Source: Ruminococcus sp.
GTDB taxonomy: Bacteria; Bacillota; Clostridia; Oscillospirales; Acutalibacteraceae
Assembly: GCA_017404665.1 (NCBI GenBank)
Contig: JAFRBX010000011.1
Span: 36,853-100,852 of the forward strand
Length of the DNA: 64,000 nt
Direction: 5' to 3'
Positions 34,749 to 42,223 of this stretch are shown piece after piece. The notes below the pieces were generated by a model that did no database searches, was not told where the DNA came from, and saw only the letters and a program-made list of their open reading frames with translations. How positions within the stretch are numbered: position 1 is the first letter of the stretch; each line of letters opens with the position of its first letter. The position numbers and the translations under genes are program-made.

Positions 34749-36653
34749 CTATTCTAAGTCTTTCCCGATATTCGTCGTATAGAGCCATTCGATCACGTCG
34801 CCCTCGCTGACGGCATAGCTCTGGCAGCCGACGTCGGGGAATTCGCCGTTGACGCGGTACATCCAGCCCGACAGCTCGCCGTAATCGTACTCGTACAGAC
34901 AGTTGACGCCCGCGATGTACGCCGCGCCCCGCGCGCCGCGGTTGTCGAGCGGGATCCCGTTCTCAGCCGCCGCCCGCGTCAAAACGTCATAGACCGTGTC
35001 GCCCTCGTCGGCTTTGCATACCGTTGTATCCAGTATCACCCCGTCGTCGGGGATGAAGTCGTTGACCTTCTCAAGCCCCGTGACCGTATCACAGCGGACG
35101 CTCACGGTGACCGTCAGCGCGCCGTCCGATTTCGCGGGCTGACGGTAGCTGTCGGCGCTCTTAAAATCAGTCAGCAGGATGAATAATATGCCTGCCGCCG
35201 TGAGGATGCCGACGGCGATATAGTGCTTTTTGCCGCGTTTTTTCAGCAGGAACAGCACGCCGCACACAATGCCCGATACACCGATCACCGCGAATATCGC
35301 CCACAGCTTATAGCCCCCGCCGCTGGGGTTATCGCTTTTGATCCGCGTGTCGGCAGTCGCGTTGGGCTGCAGCCCGCCGTAAGTCGGCTTGACGGTCACA
35401 TCCGCCGACGCGTCGGCGGACGCCGCCTGCGGCGCTTCGGTCTCGCTGATATTCACCGTCACCGGCTCTCCCGACGCGTCGGTCGCCTCGATGAACCGCT
35501 GACCGTTGATGACGATGATGCGGCTGCCGGAGCTGTCCGTCTGCGGCGTGTCGCTTGCAGTAGCATGATCTGCGGCGCTTGAGCCCGCATTCTTCGTCCC
35601 GCCGCCGCTGTTATTTCCGTTATTCTGTGTATTTCTTCCGCTGCCGTCATTGCCGCCCTGTCGGGGTGAGCCCTGAGGGTCATCCGTATCATTTCCCGGC
35701 GGCGTATCATGCACCGCGTGGTCGAGCAGGTACAGCGGACCCTGACCGTAACAGTACCTCTCGTAAGCCGTCAGGGCGCAGAACACCTGCATGGTCGCGT
35801 TGGAGTTGGAAACGTCGATGTGCGCAAAGCTGCCGTCGCCGACGGAATAGCGCAGCATGGCGTTCATCACGGAGCCGCCGTCTTTGATAAATCTGCCGTC
35901 GGTCTGCGCGTCTACGCCCAGCGCCGAAAGCGCGATGATGACCTGCGCGGCGCTCTCACAGTTCTCGGCGCCCATCGTCTTGAAGCCGCCGCTGTCGAGC
36001 TGTCTGTCGGACAGGAGCATGAGCGCTCTGTCGACAGCGTCCGTCACGTCGCCGCGCCGCCCGTAATAGGGCGCCAGCGCCTGCAGGGTCATGGCGGTCA
36101 CATCCACGTCGCCGTAGGAGCCCATCACCGCCCAGCCGCCGTCGCTTTTCTGCCATGATAACAGCTCCGTCACCAGACCGTCGGCGCTGTACAGGGCGCT
36201 GTCATAGCCGTTGTTGAGCAGGTGCAGACCGAACACAAGGCTCATGACGCCCAGCCCGCCGATCGCCTCGTCCGCGGTATCGGCGATATAGCTGTCGGTA
36301 CTGCCCGCGGCTGCCAGCGCCAGCGCGTATTTCTCACGGCTTGTCGCGGAGTTGACCGCGTGAGTATCGATATAGGATAAGAGGGCGCTTTCATAGCGCG
36401 AAAAATCGTAGTTTCCCGACTGGGAGAGGGCGATCGCGTAGAACTCGGCGGACTCGCCCGCGCCGGCGCACAGAGAGCCGTCGATAAAGTCCTGCGCGCC
36501 GTAAGCTCCGTTATATGCGACGATACCGTCGCGCAGGCTCTGCACCTGAGCGACGGTATAGGTTTCCTGTGTGCCTTCGGCGCGCGCAGACACTGCCGTC
36601 AGCCATAGCAGCGGCAGGATCAGCAATACGGCGAAGATCTTATTTTTTCGCAT
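34749..36653 (-). CDS. Membrane-anchored transcobalamin-like protein (alpha/alpha barrel plus DUF4430 domain)
   Basis: A 634-aa protein with a signal peptide (1-25). Residues about 30-315 form alpha-helical repeats with QKSDGGWAVMGSYGDVDVTA and LDSGGFKTMGAENCES, like squalene cyclase/prenyltransferase and transcobalamin alpha6/alpha6 barrels. A Gly/Asn/Ser linker runs to about 445, two membrane helices follow (449-470 and 478-495) with KKRGKKH between them, and the C-terminal domain (512-630) is a DUF4430 domain ending GWMYRVNGEFPDVG ... EGDVIEWLYTTNIG. DUF4430 matches the small beta domain of transcobalamin and intrinsic factor. Both halves would face outside, joined by a membrane hairpin. 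The start at 36653 overlaps the previous gene by 14 bp. I infer corrinoid capture for the ECF transporter. Confidence 0.85.
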   Translation of the reverse strand: MRKNKIFAVLLILPLLWLTAVSARAEGTQETYTVAQVQSLRDGIVAYNGAYGAQDFIDGSLCAGAGESAEFYAIALSQSGNYDFSRYESALLSYIDTHAVNSATSREKYALALAAAGSTDSYIADTADEAIGGLGVMSLVFGLHLLNNGYDSALYSADGLVTELLSWQKSDGGWAVMGSYGDVDVTAMTLQALAPYYGRRGDVTDAVDRALMLLSDRQLDSGGFKTMGAENCESAAQVIIALSALGVDAQTDGRFIKDGGSVMNAMLRYSVGDGSFAHIDVSNSNATMQVFCALTAYERYCYGQGPLYLLDHAVHDTPPGNDTDDPQGSPRQGGNDGSGRNTQNNGNNSGGGTKNAGSSAADHATASDTPQTDSSGSRIIVINGQRFIEATDASGEPVTVNISETEAPQAASADASADVTVKPTYGGLQPNATADTRIKSDNPSGGGYKLWAIFAVIGVSGIVCGVLFLLKKRGKKHYIAVGILTAAGILFILLTDFKSADSYRQPAKSDGALTVTVSVRCDTVTGLEKVNDFIPDDGVILDTTVCKADEGDTVYDVLTRAAAENGIPLDNRGARGAAYIAGVNCLYEYDYGELSGWMYRVNGEFPDVGCQSYAVSEGDVIEWLYTTNIGKDLE

Positions 36654-37635
36654 AACGCTTTTTATAAACAATGATCGCGATAACAACGCCCGCGAAGCAT
36701 ACTCCGGCGATCAGGATCCACAGCCACAGCATGGTGACGTCGCCCGTCTTGGGGTTGGTTGTAGCGGTTTTAGCCGCGGTATCCTTGGTGGCGGTGTCCT
36801 TAGTCGCTTCATCCTTGGTGGCGGGGGCGGTGGGAGCAACAGCCGCGCTTTCGGTGGCGGCAGGCTCGGTCGCGTCGCCGATCACGGCAGGCGCGTCGGT
36901 CGGATCCGCCTCGTCGGGAGTAGCGATGGGCTCTTCGCCCGCGATCTTGACGCGGTATACGGGGGACACGACGGTCTTGTCCTTGACGGCAGCGCTGACA
37001 AGATGCTCGCCGGGCGTCTCGATCGTAAGGGACGCCTTACCCTGTGCGTCGGTCATCACGCCGGTCGGCTCGCCGTCAACGGTGAGCTCAGCGCCCTCCA
37101 TCGGCAGACGGACCGTGTTGTAATACTCGTCAAAGCCGAGCTGACTCAGGGTCAGCGCGATCTCGCCCGGCTGAACCTCCTCGTCCGTGAAACGGTCGAA
37201 GAACAGGTAGATATCGGACCAGAACTTGGTATCTCTGTAAATATAAGCGGCGACATAATCGTCAGCCTTGACCGGCTGCGCGAGGTTCCACACCGGGTCG
37301 CCGTTGTTGAGCTGATAGCTGAAGTTGCCGCTTGTGTCGCCCCAGAGCTTCTGCAGCGACAGACCGTAATCCTTGTGCGTGTAGTAACCGTAGCCTGCGG
37401 CGGCGCCGCCCTCATACAGCTTTTCGTGAGCGGCATACAGCGCGTCGTTGATGGTCAGGGTGTTATCGCCGTCGATATCGGTGACGGAAACCTTTTCCGC
37501 CGCCGCGGCGAGCTTGCCGTCCTTGTCGGCGATGGTGACATACACGGTCGTGCCCTCGCCCTCAGCGGACGCGAACAGAACGCTGACGGACAGCAGGAGC
37601 GCCAAAGCCATCAGTAAAGCTAACATTTTTTTCAT
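36640..37635 (-). CDS. Cell-wall-anchored protein with transcobalamin beta-like domain and sortase signal
   Basis: A 331-aa exported protein. Signal peptide 1-25. Residues 28-148 resemble the DUF4430/transcobalamin beta domain, with an Asp-rich loop (TDIDGDNTLTINDALYAAHE), GYGYYTHKDYGLSLQKLWGD and YQLNNGDPVWNLAQPVKADD. An Ig-like segment follows (about 175-232), then a Thr/Ala/Pro linker. The C terminus is a sorting signal: NPKTG at 294-298, a hydrophobic helix and KKRYAKK. It is first in the cobalamin operon, behind the riboswitch, so it probably binds or relays corrinoids at the wall. The stop overlaps the next start. Confidence 0.85.
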   Translation of the reverse strand: MKKMLALLMALALLLSVSVLFASAEGEGTTVYVTIADKDGKLAAAAEKVSVTDIDGDNTLTINDALYAAHEKLYEGGAAAGYGYYTHKDYGLSLQKLWGDTSGNFSYQLNNGDPVWNLAQPVKADDYVAAYIYRDTKFWSDIYLFFDRFTDEEVQPGEIALTLSQLGFDEYYNTVRLPMEGAELTVDGEPTGVMTDAQGKASLTIETPGEHLVSAAVKDKTVVSPVYRVKIAGEEPIATPDEADPTDAPAVIGDATEPAATESAAVAPTAPATKDEATKDTATKDTAAKTATTNPKTGDVTMLWLWILIAGVCFAGVVIAIIVYKKRYAKK

Positions 37636-37703
37636 TTTTCATACCTCATTTCACGAAAGTGTTTTTGCTGTATTTTCATCCACCCTAGGGTGAAGAATAA
37701 ATG

Positions 37704-37735
37704 AAAAACAAAACGCTCTTTCCGAAGAAAGAGCG
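37704..37735 (-). terminator. Riboswitch-controlled terminator
   Basis: Minus strand CGCTCTTTC, loop TTCG, GAAAGAGCG, then TTTTGTTTTT: a textbook intrinsic terminator between the aptamer and the first gene. A second copy of GCTCTTTC lies upstream (37755-37762) and could pair with the same 3' arm. Confidence 0.85.
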
Positions 37736-37805
37736 CGTCAAACAAGCGTAGGGCGAAAGAGCCTTACACATTTTTCGCACTCTTCCTGCCAAAGCGGCTT
37801 ACTCG

Positions 37806-37997
37806 GATACGGCAGGTCTCCCGGCTTATGAGGAAGCGCGTCATGCGGCGCGCGCGGACGGGAACCTTCTCGGAACACTCCAATGGTATTCTCCCATCCT
37901 CTGCTCAATCACGGTAGTGGCGGCTGCTCCGGATTCGAACCGGATTCCCTTTTGATCTACTTGGTTTCGCTCAGCGTACAACGTTTCAAACCGTATC
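37806..37997 (-). promoter_or_regulatory. Cobalamin riboswitch aptamer
   Basis: Conserved blocks in order on the minus strand: GGGAATCCGG, the B12-box-like GGAGCAGCCGCCACTACCG, GAGAATACCATTGGAGTG, and AAGCCGGGAGACCTGCC near the 3' end, the hallmark of this class. The closing stem P1 is visible: GATACGG (37997-37991) pairs with CCGTATC (37812-37806). A terminator and then the transcobalamin-like genes follow, so adenosylcobalamin or a related corrinoid should switch the operon off. With the leader this explains the 514-bp gap 37636-38149. Confidence 0.92.
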
Positions 37998-38149
37998 GCT
38001 ATTCAGTTATTTTCATTATACATGAGCCTGTGACAAATTGCAATCGGGAAAAGGTTACAATTCTGTCAGAAAAAGGCTTGTTCAGCAAAATGCCGCCGTA
38101 ACGCTGAGGCGCGTCTGCGCCCCGCGTCACAGCGGCGACTCATGCTGTT

Positions 38150-38635
38150 TTATTCGTTCCTTTTAAAGTCGAGCGTAATGGAATCGCGGTGCATATGCAG
38201 CTGGGTGGTGCGCACGCCGGCAGCCTCCAGCATCTTTTTGGAGGCGATGGTCTCGGGGGTATCGGCATACTTGTCATAGAGATAGACGATCTCCGCGATG
38301 CCGCTCTGGATGATCGCCTTGGCGCATTCGTTGCAGGGGAAGAGGTCGACATAGAGCCTTGCGCCCTCCAGCGACTTGCCGTGCGCGTTGAGGATGGCGT
38401 TGAGCTCGGCATGGACGACATACCTGTACTTGGTGTCCTCGCCCTCTCGCTCCCACGAGAAGGTGTCGTCCGAGCAGCCGTAGGGAAAGCCGTTGTAGCC
38501 GGTGCTGAGTATCCGCTTGCTCTTGTTGACAATGCAGGCGCCGACCTGGGTGTTAGGATCCTTGGAGCGCTTGGCGGCTAAAATCGCCACGCCCATAAAG
38601 TATTCGTCCCACGAGATATAGTCTTCTCTTTTCAT
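38150..38635 (-). CDS. dCMP deaminase (ComEB-like)
   Basis: A 161-aa zinc deaminase that converts dCMP to dUMP for thymidylate synthesis. HAELNAI (residues 75-81) and PCNECAKAI (100-108) give the zinc ligands and catalytic Glu; RSKDPNTQVGACIV and TGYNGFP are typical of dCMP deaminases rather than cytidine deaminases. The start at 38635 is five bases after GGAGG; an ATG three bases earlier is too close to it. Confidence 0.93.
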   Translation of the reverse strand: MKREDYISWDEYFMGVAILAAKRSKDPNTQVGACIVNKSKRILSTGYNGFPYGCSDDTFSWEREGEDTKYRYVVHAELNAILNAHGKSLEGARLYVDLFPCNECAKAIIQSGIAEIVYLYDKYADTPETIASKKMLEAAGVRTTQLHMHRDSITLDFKRNE

Positions 38636-38694
38636 CATGACCTCCTGAAGGTATATTCTGCGCACGCTGCGCATATGGTGAACAGGTGAACGAT

Positions 38695-38722
38695 CGGGGT
38701 GACGTCCCTCAGACTCACCCCG
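38695..38722. terminator. Hairpin between the abrB-like and dCMP deaminase genes
   Basis: CGGGGTGA pairs with TCACCCCG around a 12-base loop, just after the AbrB stop. No U-run follows, so it may only attenuate or stabilise the transcript. Confidence 0.4.
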
Positions 38723-38738
38723 CAGCAATCCTGAGCGA

Positions 38739-38981
38739 TCAGGCTTCCCGCAGCTTGGTCAGACAATCCCTGCACACGGGCTTGCCCTTGAAGTCGATCA
38801 GATCGTCGCTGCCGGAGCAGAAGATGCAGCTCATCGCATACTTCTTGATGACGATCGCGTCGGGATCGGTGAAAAGCTCAATGGTGTCGTCGGTATGCAG
38901 ATCATATTTGGAGCGAAGGGGCTTGGGGATCACGATACGCCCCAGCTTATCGATTTTGCATAAAAATCCAGCTGGTTTCAT
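38739..38981 (-). CDS. AbrB/SpoVT-type transcriptional regulator with C-terminal zinc-knuckle-like motif
   Basis: An 80-aa protein. Residues 1-47 are a swapped-hairpin AbrB DNA-binding domain (MKPAGFLCKIDKLGRIVIPK and DTIELFTDPDAIVIKKY). The remaining 33 residues hold CIFC ... CRDC, a possible four-cysteine zinc site. Family members are transition-state or sporulation regulators; the sporulation gene spmA lies divergently. It has a strong promoter with an inverted repeat in the spacer, suggesting autoregulation. Confidence 0.9.
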   Translation of the reverse strand: MKPAGFLCKIDKLGRIVIPKPLRSKYDLHTDDTIELFTDPDAIVIKKYAMSCIFCSGSDDLIDFKGKPVCRDCLTKLREA

Positions 38982-39049
38982 GGTAAGGCTTCATCCTTTC
39001 TTTGTCAGCTTTTCCCTTGACGGTTTCTGTATTGTCGGGTTCTGTAAAA

Positions 39050-39078
39050 AGTTTACCAAAAAAAGGTAAATTTGTCAA
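39050..39078 (-). promoter_or_regulatory. Promoter for the abrB-like gene with internal inverted repeat
   Basis: TTGACA, 17-base spacer, TAAACT on the minus strand. TTTACC and GGTAAA, separated by seven bases, form an inverted repeat (39052-39070) that covers the spacer and touches the -10 box: a likely operator. Confidence 0.7.
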
Positions 39079-39162
39079 GATATCTGAAAGGATTATTCAT
39101 TTTTGTGGATTTCTGCCAAATATGACGGCTGATTTTTGATCAATAGAGCAGGTGAACAATAG

Positions 39163-39756
39163 ATGGCATATATTTTCGGCGCAATGATCGCGGGCTCGTT
39201 TCTCTACGCGCTTTGCAGCGCGGGACTCCCCGAGCTGAGCGCGGGAATACTGGATTCAGCGGGAGCGGCGGTACAGCTGCTGATCTCGATCAGCGGGATG
39301 CTGATCATGTGGTCGGGCTTTATGCGGATCGCGAAGGACAGCGGGCTGATCGAGAAGCTCTCGCGCCTGTTCGCGCCGCTGCTCAGGCGGCTGTACCCCG
39401 ACATAGCGCCCGAGTCTGACGCGTTCCGCTGTATCTCGATGAACATCAGCGCCAATCTTTTGGGACTGGGCAACGCCGCGACGCCGCTTGGGCTGAGCGC
39501 GATACGGCAGATGCGGGCGCAGAGCGGCAGCGATACCGCGACCGACAGCATGGTGACCTTCGTCATCATGAACACCGCGTCGATCCAGCTGATCCCGACG
39601 ACGGTCGCGGCGCTGCGCAAAAGCTTCGGCTCACAGCAGCCGTTCGATATTTTATTGTGCGTATGGCTCACCTCGGCTGTCGCGCTGACGGCGGGGCTGT
39701 TCTCATCCTATCTGATAAGGAGGGCTTCATGGAAGCGGTCATCCCGGTCATTGTGA
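39163..39756 (+). CDS. spmA: Spore maturation protein A (nucleoside recognition domain)
   Basis: A 197-aa membrane protein. ISGMLIMWSGFMRIAKDSGL, the MNISANLLGLGNAATPLGL segment and FVIMNTASIQLIP are hallmarks of SpmA, which with SpmB is needed for spore core dehydration in Bacillus. AGGTGA lies seven bases upstream of the start. The end overlaps spmB by 28 bp. Confidence 0.93.
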   Translation: MAYIFGAMIAGSFLYALCSAGLPELSAGILDSAGAAVQLLISISGMLIMWSGFMRIAKDSGLIEKLSRLFAPLLRRLYPDIAPESDAFRCISMNISANLLGLGNAATPLGLSAIRQMRAQSGSDTATDSMVTFVIMNTASIQLIPTTVAALRKSFGSQQPFDILLCVWLTSAVALTAGLFSSYLIRRASWKRSSRSL

Positions 39757-40241
39757 CCGCGCTGTGCGTGTACGGTCTGTGCAAGCGCGTGAATATCTTC
39801 GACAGCTTTGTCGAGGGAGCCAAGGAGGGTATCGCGACGGTGAAGTTCATCGCGCCCACGATGATCGCCCTGCTCGTAGCGGTCGGCACCCTTCGCGCCT
39901 CGGGAGCGCTCGACGCGCTCGCCGACCTGATCCGACCGATAGCCGAAAGCATCGGCTTCCCCACGGAGCTGGTGCCGATGGCGCTGCTGCGGCCGGTGTC
40001 GGGCTCGGGAGCGACCGCGCTGCTGACGGGCATCTATGAGCACAGCGGTCCCGACAGCTTTGTCGGACGCTGCGCCAGCGTGGTGGCGGGCTCTACGGAG
40101 ACGACATTTTACGCCGTGACCATGTACTACGGTGCGGCGGGGATCAAAAAAATCCGCCATACGCTCATATCGGCGCTGCTGGCGGACCTTACTGCTGTCG
40201 TGTTCAGTGTGCTGACGGTGGGGCTCTTAATGGGTAGTTAA
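39729..40241 (+). CDS. spmB: Spore maturation protein B
   Basis: A 170-aa membrane protein with about four helices. NIFDSFVEGAKEGIATV, the LLRPVSGSGATALL segment and VVAGSTETTFYAVTMYYGA are typical of SpmB. The start at 39729 follows AAGGAGG by five bases, inside spmA. The stop lies at the edge of repeat element D. Confidence 0.93.
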   Translation: MEAVIPVIVTALCVYGLCKRVNIFDSFVEGAKEGIATVKFIAPTMIALLVAVGTLRASGALDALADLIRPIAESIGFPTELVPMALLRPVSGSGATALLTGIYEHSGPDSFVGRCASVVAGSTETTFYAVTMYYGAAGIKKIRHTLISALLADLTAVVFSVLTVGLLMGS

Positions 40242-40449
40242 AAGATAACAGATAACAGATAACAGTTGCGGGAAAGCCTGACGGCTTTTGGATTTAAATC
40301 ACTGCATCAAAGAAATAACATATACGACCCTTCTTTGTGTTGTACGCGCCGCTGTTTCAATAAAATGTTTCCTGAAAATCTTACCAAACGGGTGCGGGCA
40401 GAGCCCGCCCTTCACTGTTATCTATTCTCTGTTATCTGTTCTCTGTTTT
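40236..40449. repeat. Family 2 composite element D
   Basis: Left arm ATAACAG heptads, then TTGCGGGAAAGCCTGACGGC and TTTTGGATTT, about 85 variable bases, CGGGTGCGGGCAGAGCCCGC, CCTTCACTG and a right arm of TTATCTG/TTCTCTG heptads. Co-directional neighbours, no terminator inside. Confidence 0.85.
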
Positions 40450-40504
40450 AGCAAAGTACACAATTTTATCGGACAAACCCCCGCGGGTTGGCGCAGTTTG
40501 GCAC

Positions 40505-40533
40505 TTGCAAAAGCGGCATAATAATAGTATAAT
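40505..40533 (+). promoter_or_regulatory. Promoter for proS
   Basis: TTGCAA, 17-base spacer, perfect TATAAT, 84 bases before the start. The leader is too short for a T-box. Confidence 0.7.
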
Positions 40534-40617
40534 ACGTTTAATTGGGCTTTTACAGCCAAATATCCTTATCATAAGGAAGGCTTTTGTATTCAGAACTACT
40601 AAGCAACGGAGGAAATT

Positions 40618-42057
40618 ATGGCTCAGAATAAGAAAATGGTCGAGGCGATCACCAGCCGCGACGAGGATTTTGCAAAATGGTATACCGACATCGTCAAGAA
40701 GGCGGAGCTGGTCGATTACTCTAACGTCAAGGGCTGTATGGTCATCCGTCCCTACGGCTTCGCGATCTGGGAGAACATGCGCAATGATATGGACCGCCGC
40801 TTCAAGGAAACGGGTCACGAGAACGTCTACATGCCGATGTTCATCCCCGAAAGCCTTTTGCAGAAGGAGAAGGATCACGTCGAGGGCTTCGCGCCCGAGT
40901 GCGCATGGGTCACGATCGGCGGATCAGAGAAGCTGACCGAGAGATTGTGCGTGCGCCCGACCTCTGAGACGCTCTTCTGCGAGCATTACGCGAAGGTCAT
41001 CAACACCTACCGCGACCTGCCCAAGCTCTACAACCAGTGGTGCTCCGTCGTCCGCTGGGAAAAGACCACCCGTCCGTTCCTGCGCACCTCCGAGTTCCTC
41101 TGGCAGGAGGGTCACACCATGCACGAGACCGAAGAAGAAGCGCGCGAAGAGACCCTCAGAATGCTGCAGGTCTACGCTGATTTCTATAAAGAAACGCTCG
41201 CGATCCCCGCGGTCGTCGGCGAAAAGACCGAGAAGGAGCGCTTTGCCGGCGCAAAGGCGACCTACACCATCGAGCCGATGATGCACAACGGCGTCGCGCT
41301 GCAGGGCGGCACCTCCCACTACTTCGGCGACGGCTTCGCGAAGGCGTTCGACATCACCTACACCGGCAGAGACAACAAACTGCACCATCCGCACCAGACC
41401 TCATGGGGCACGTCGACCCGCATGATCGGCGCGCTGATCATGGTGCACTCCGATGACGACGGTCTTGTCCTGCCGCCGAAGGTCGCGCCCATCCAGCTCG
41501 CCATCATCCCGATCGCCCAGCATAAAGAGGGCGTTTTGGATAAGGCAAATGAGCTGTATAACGCACTCAAGACAAAATTCAGAACCAAGTTAGATGATTC
41601 CGACCAGAGCCCGGGCTGGAAGTTCGCCCAGTATGAGATGAAGGGCGTTCCCGTCCGTCTGGAGCTCGGTCCCAAGGATATCGAGAAGAACCAGTGTGTG
41701 CTGGTGCGCCGCGATACCAGAGAGAAGCTGTTCGTGTCTCTCGACAACGTCGATGAAACCATCGAGAAGCTGCTCGTGACCATCCACGAGGATATGTACA
41801 ACCGCGCTTTGGAGAACACCAAGGCTAAGACCCACGTTGCCCGCGACTTTGACGAGTTCATCGACATCGCCAAGAACAAGCCCGGCTTCATCAAAGCGAT
41901 GTGGTGCGGCGATATGGCGTGTGAGGATAAGATCAAGGACGCCACCGGCGGCGTGAAATCCCGCTGTATCCCCTTTGAGGAGGAGCACCTCAGCGACGTG
42001 TGCGCCTGCTGCGGCAAGCCCGCCAAGCATATGGTGTACTGGGGAAAGCAATATTAA
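40618..42057 (+). CDS. proS: Prolyl-tRNA synthetase, archaeal/eukaryotic-like type
   Basis: A 479-aa class II synthetase without the large insertion (editing) domain of E. coli ProRS. Motif 2 region [26 protein letters not shown], motif 3 region [14 protein letters not shown] and a zinc-like C terminus ([26 protein letters not shown]) fit the short ProS3 form common in Firmicutes. GGAGG lies six bases before the ATG. Confidence 0.96.
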   Translation: MAQNKKMVEAITSRDEDFAKWYTDIVKKAELVDYSNVKGCMVIRPYGFAIWENMRNDMDRRFKETGHENVYMPMFIPESLLQKEKDHVEGFAPECAWVTIGGSEKLTERLCVRPTSETLFCEHYAKVINTYRDLPKLYNQWCSVVRWEKTTRPFLRTSEFLWQEGHTMHETEEEAREETLRMLQVYADFYKETLAIPAVVGEKTEKERFAGAKATYTIEPMMHNGVALQGGTSHYFGDGFAKAFDITYTGRDNKLHHPHQTSWGTSTRMIGALIMVHSDDDGLVLPPKVAPIQLAIIPIAQHKEGVLDKANELYNALKTKFRTKLDDSDQSPGWKFAQYEMKGVPVRLELGPKDIEKNQCVLVRRDTREKLFVSLDNVDETIEKLLVTIHEDMYNRALENTKAKTHVARDFDEFIDIAKNKPGFIKAMWCGDMACEDKIKDATGGVKSRCIPFEEEHLSDVCACCGKPAKHMVYWGKQY

Positions 42058-42077
42058 TGCATCGCTAGGCGATGCAG

Positions 42078-42205
42078 AGAACAGAGAATAGAGAACAGAG
42101 AACGGTTATGGTATCTCGCTTTGCTCGGTCAATCAAAATATAGGAATCCAAAACGCGAAGCGTTTCCCTTCACTGTTATCTGTTATCTTTTATCTGTTAT
42201 CTAAA
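42078..42205. repeat. Family 2 composite element E
   Basis: Left arm of AGAGAAC/AGAGAAT heptads, a short middle with AAAACGCGAAGCGTTTCCC, TTCACTG and a right arm of TTATCTG heptads. The right arm ends six bases before the metA ribosome site, so any metA promoter lies in or before the element. Confidence 0.8.
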
Positions 42206-42223
42206 TGAGAAAGGAGCGGTACT

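Noticed and set aside
36571-37617. Long plus-strand frame of 348 codons opposite the first cobalamin-operon gene.
   Set aside because: It mirrors codon bias of the minus-strand gene, lacks a ribosome site and has Arg/Gly/Val-rich antisense composition.
37920-37955. GGTTCGAATCC on the minus strand looks like a tRNA T-arm.
   Set aside because: No acceptor, D or anticodon arm can be formed around it, and it sits inside the conserved core of the cobalamin riboswitch.
40266-40451. 61-77-codon plus-strand frames in element D.
   Set aside because: They are translations of the repeat; similar frames appear in element G.
40534-40617. T-box leader for proS.
   Set aside because: Only about 80 bases between promoter and start, and no T-box sequence or terminator there.
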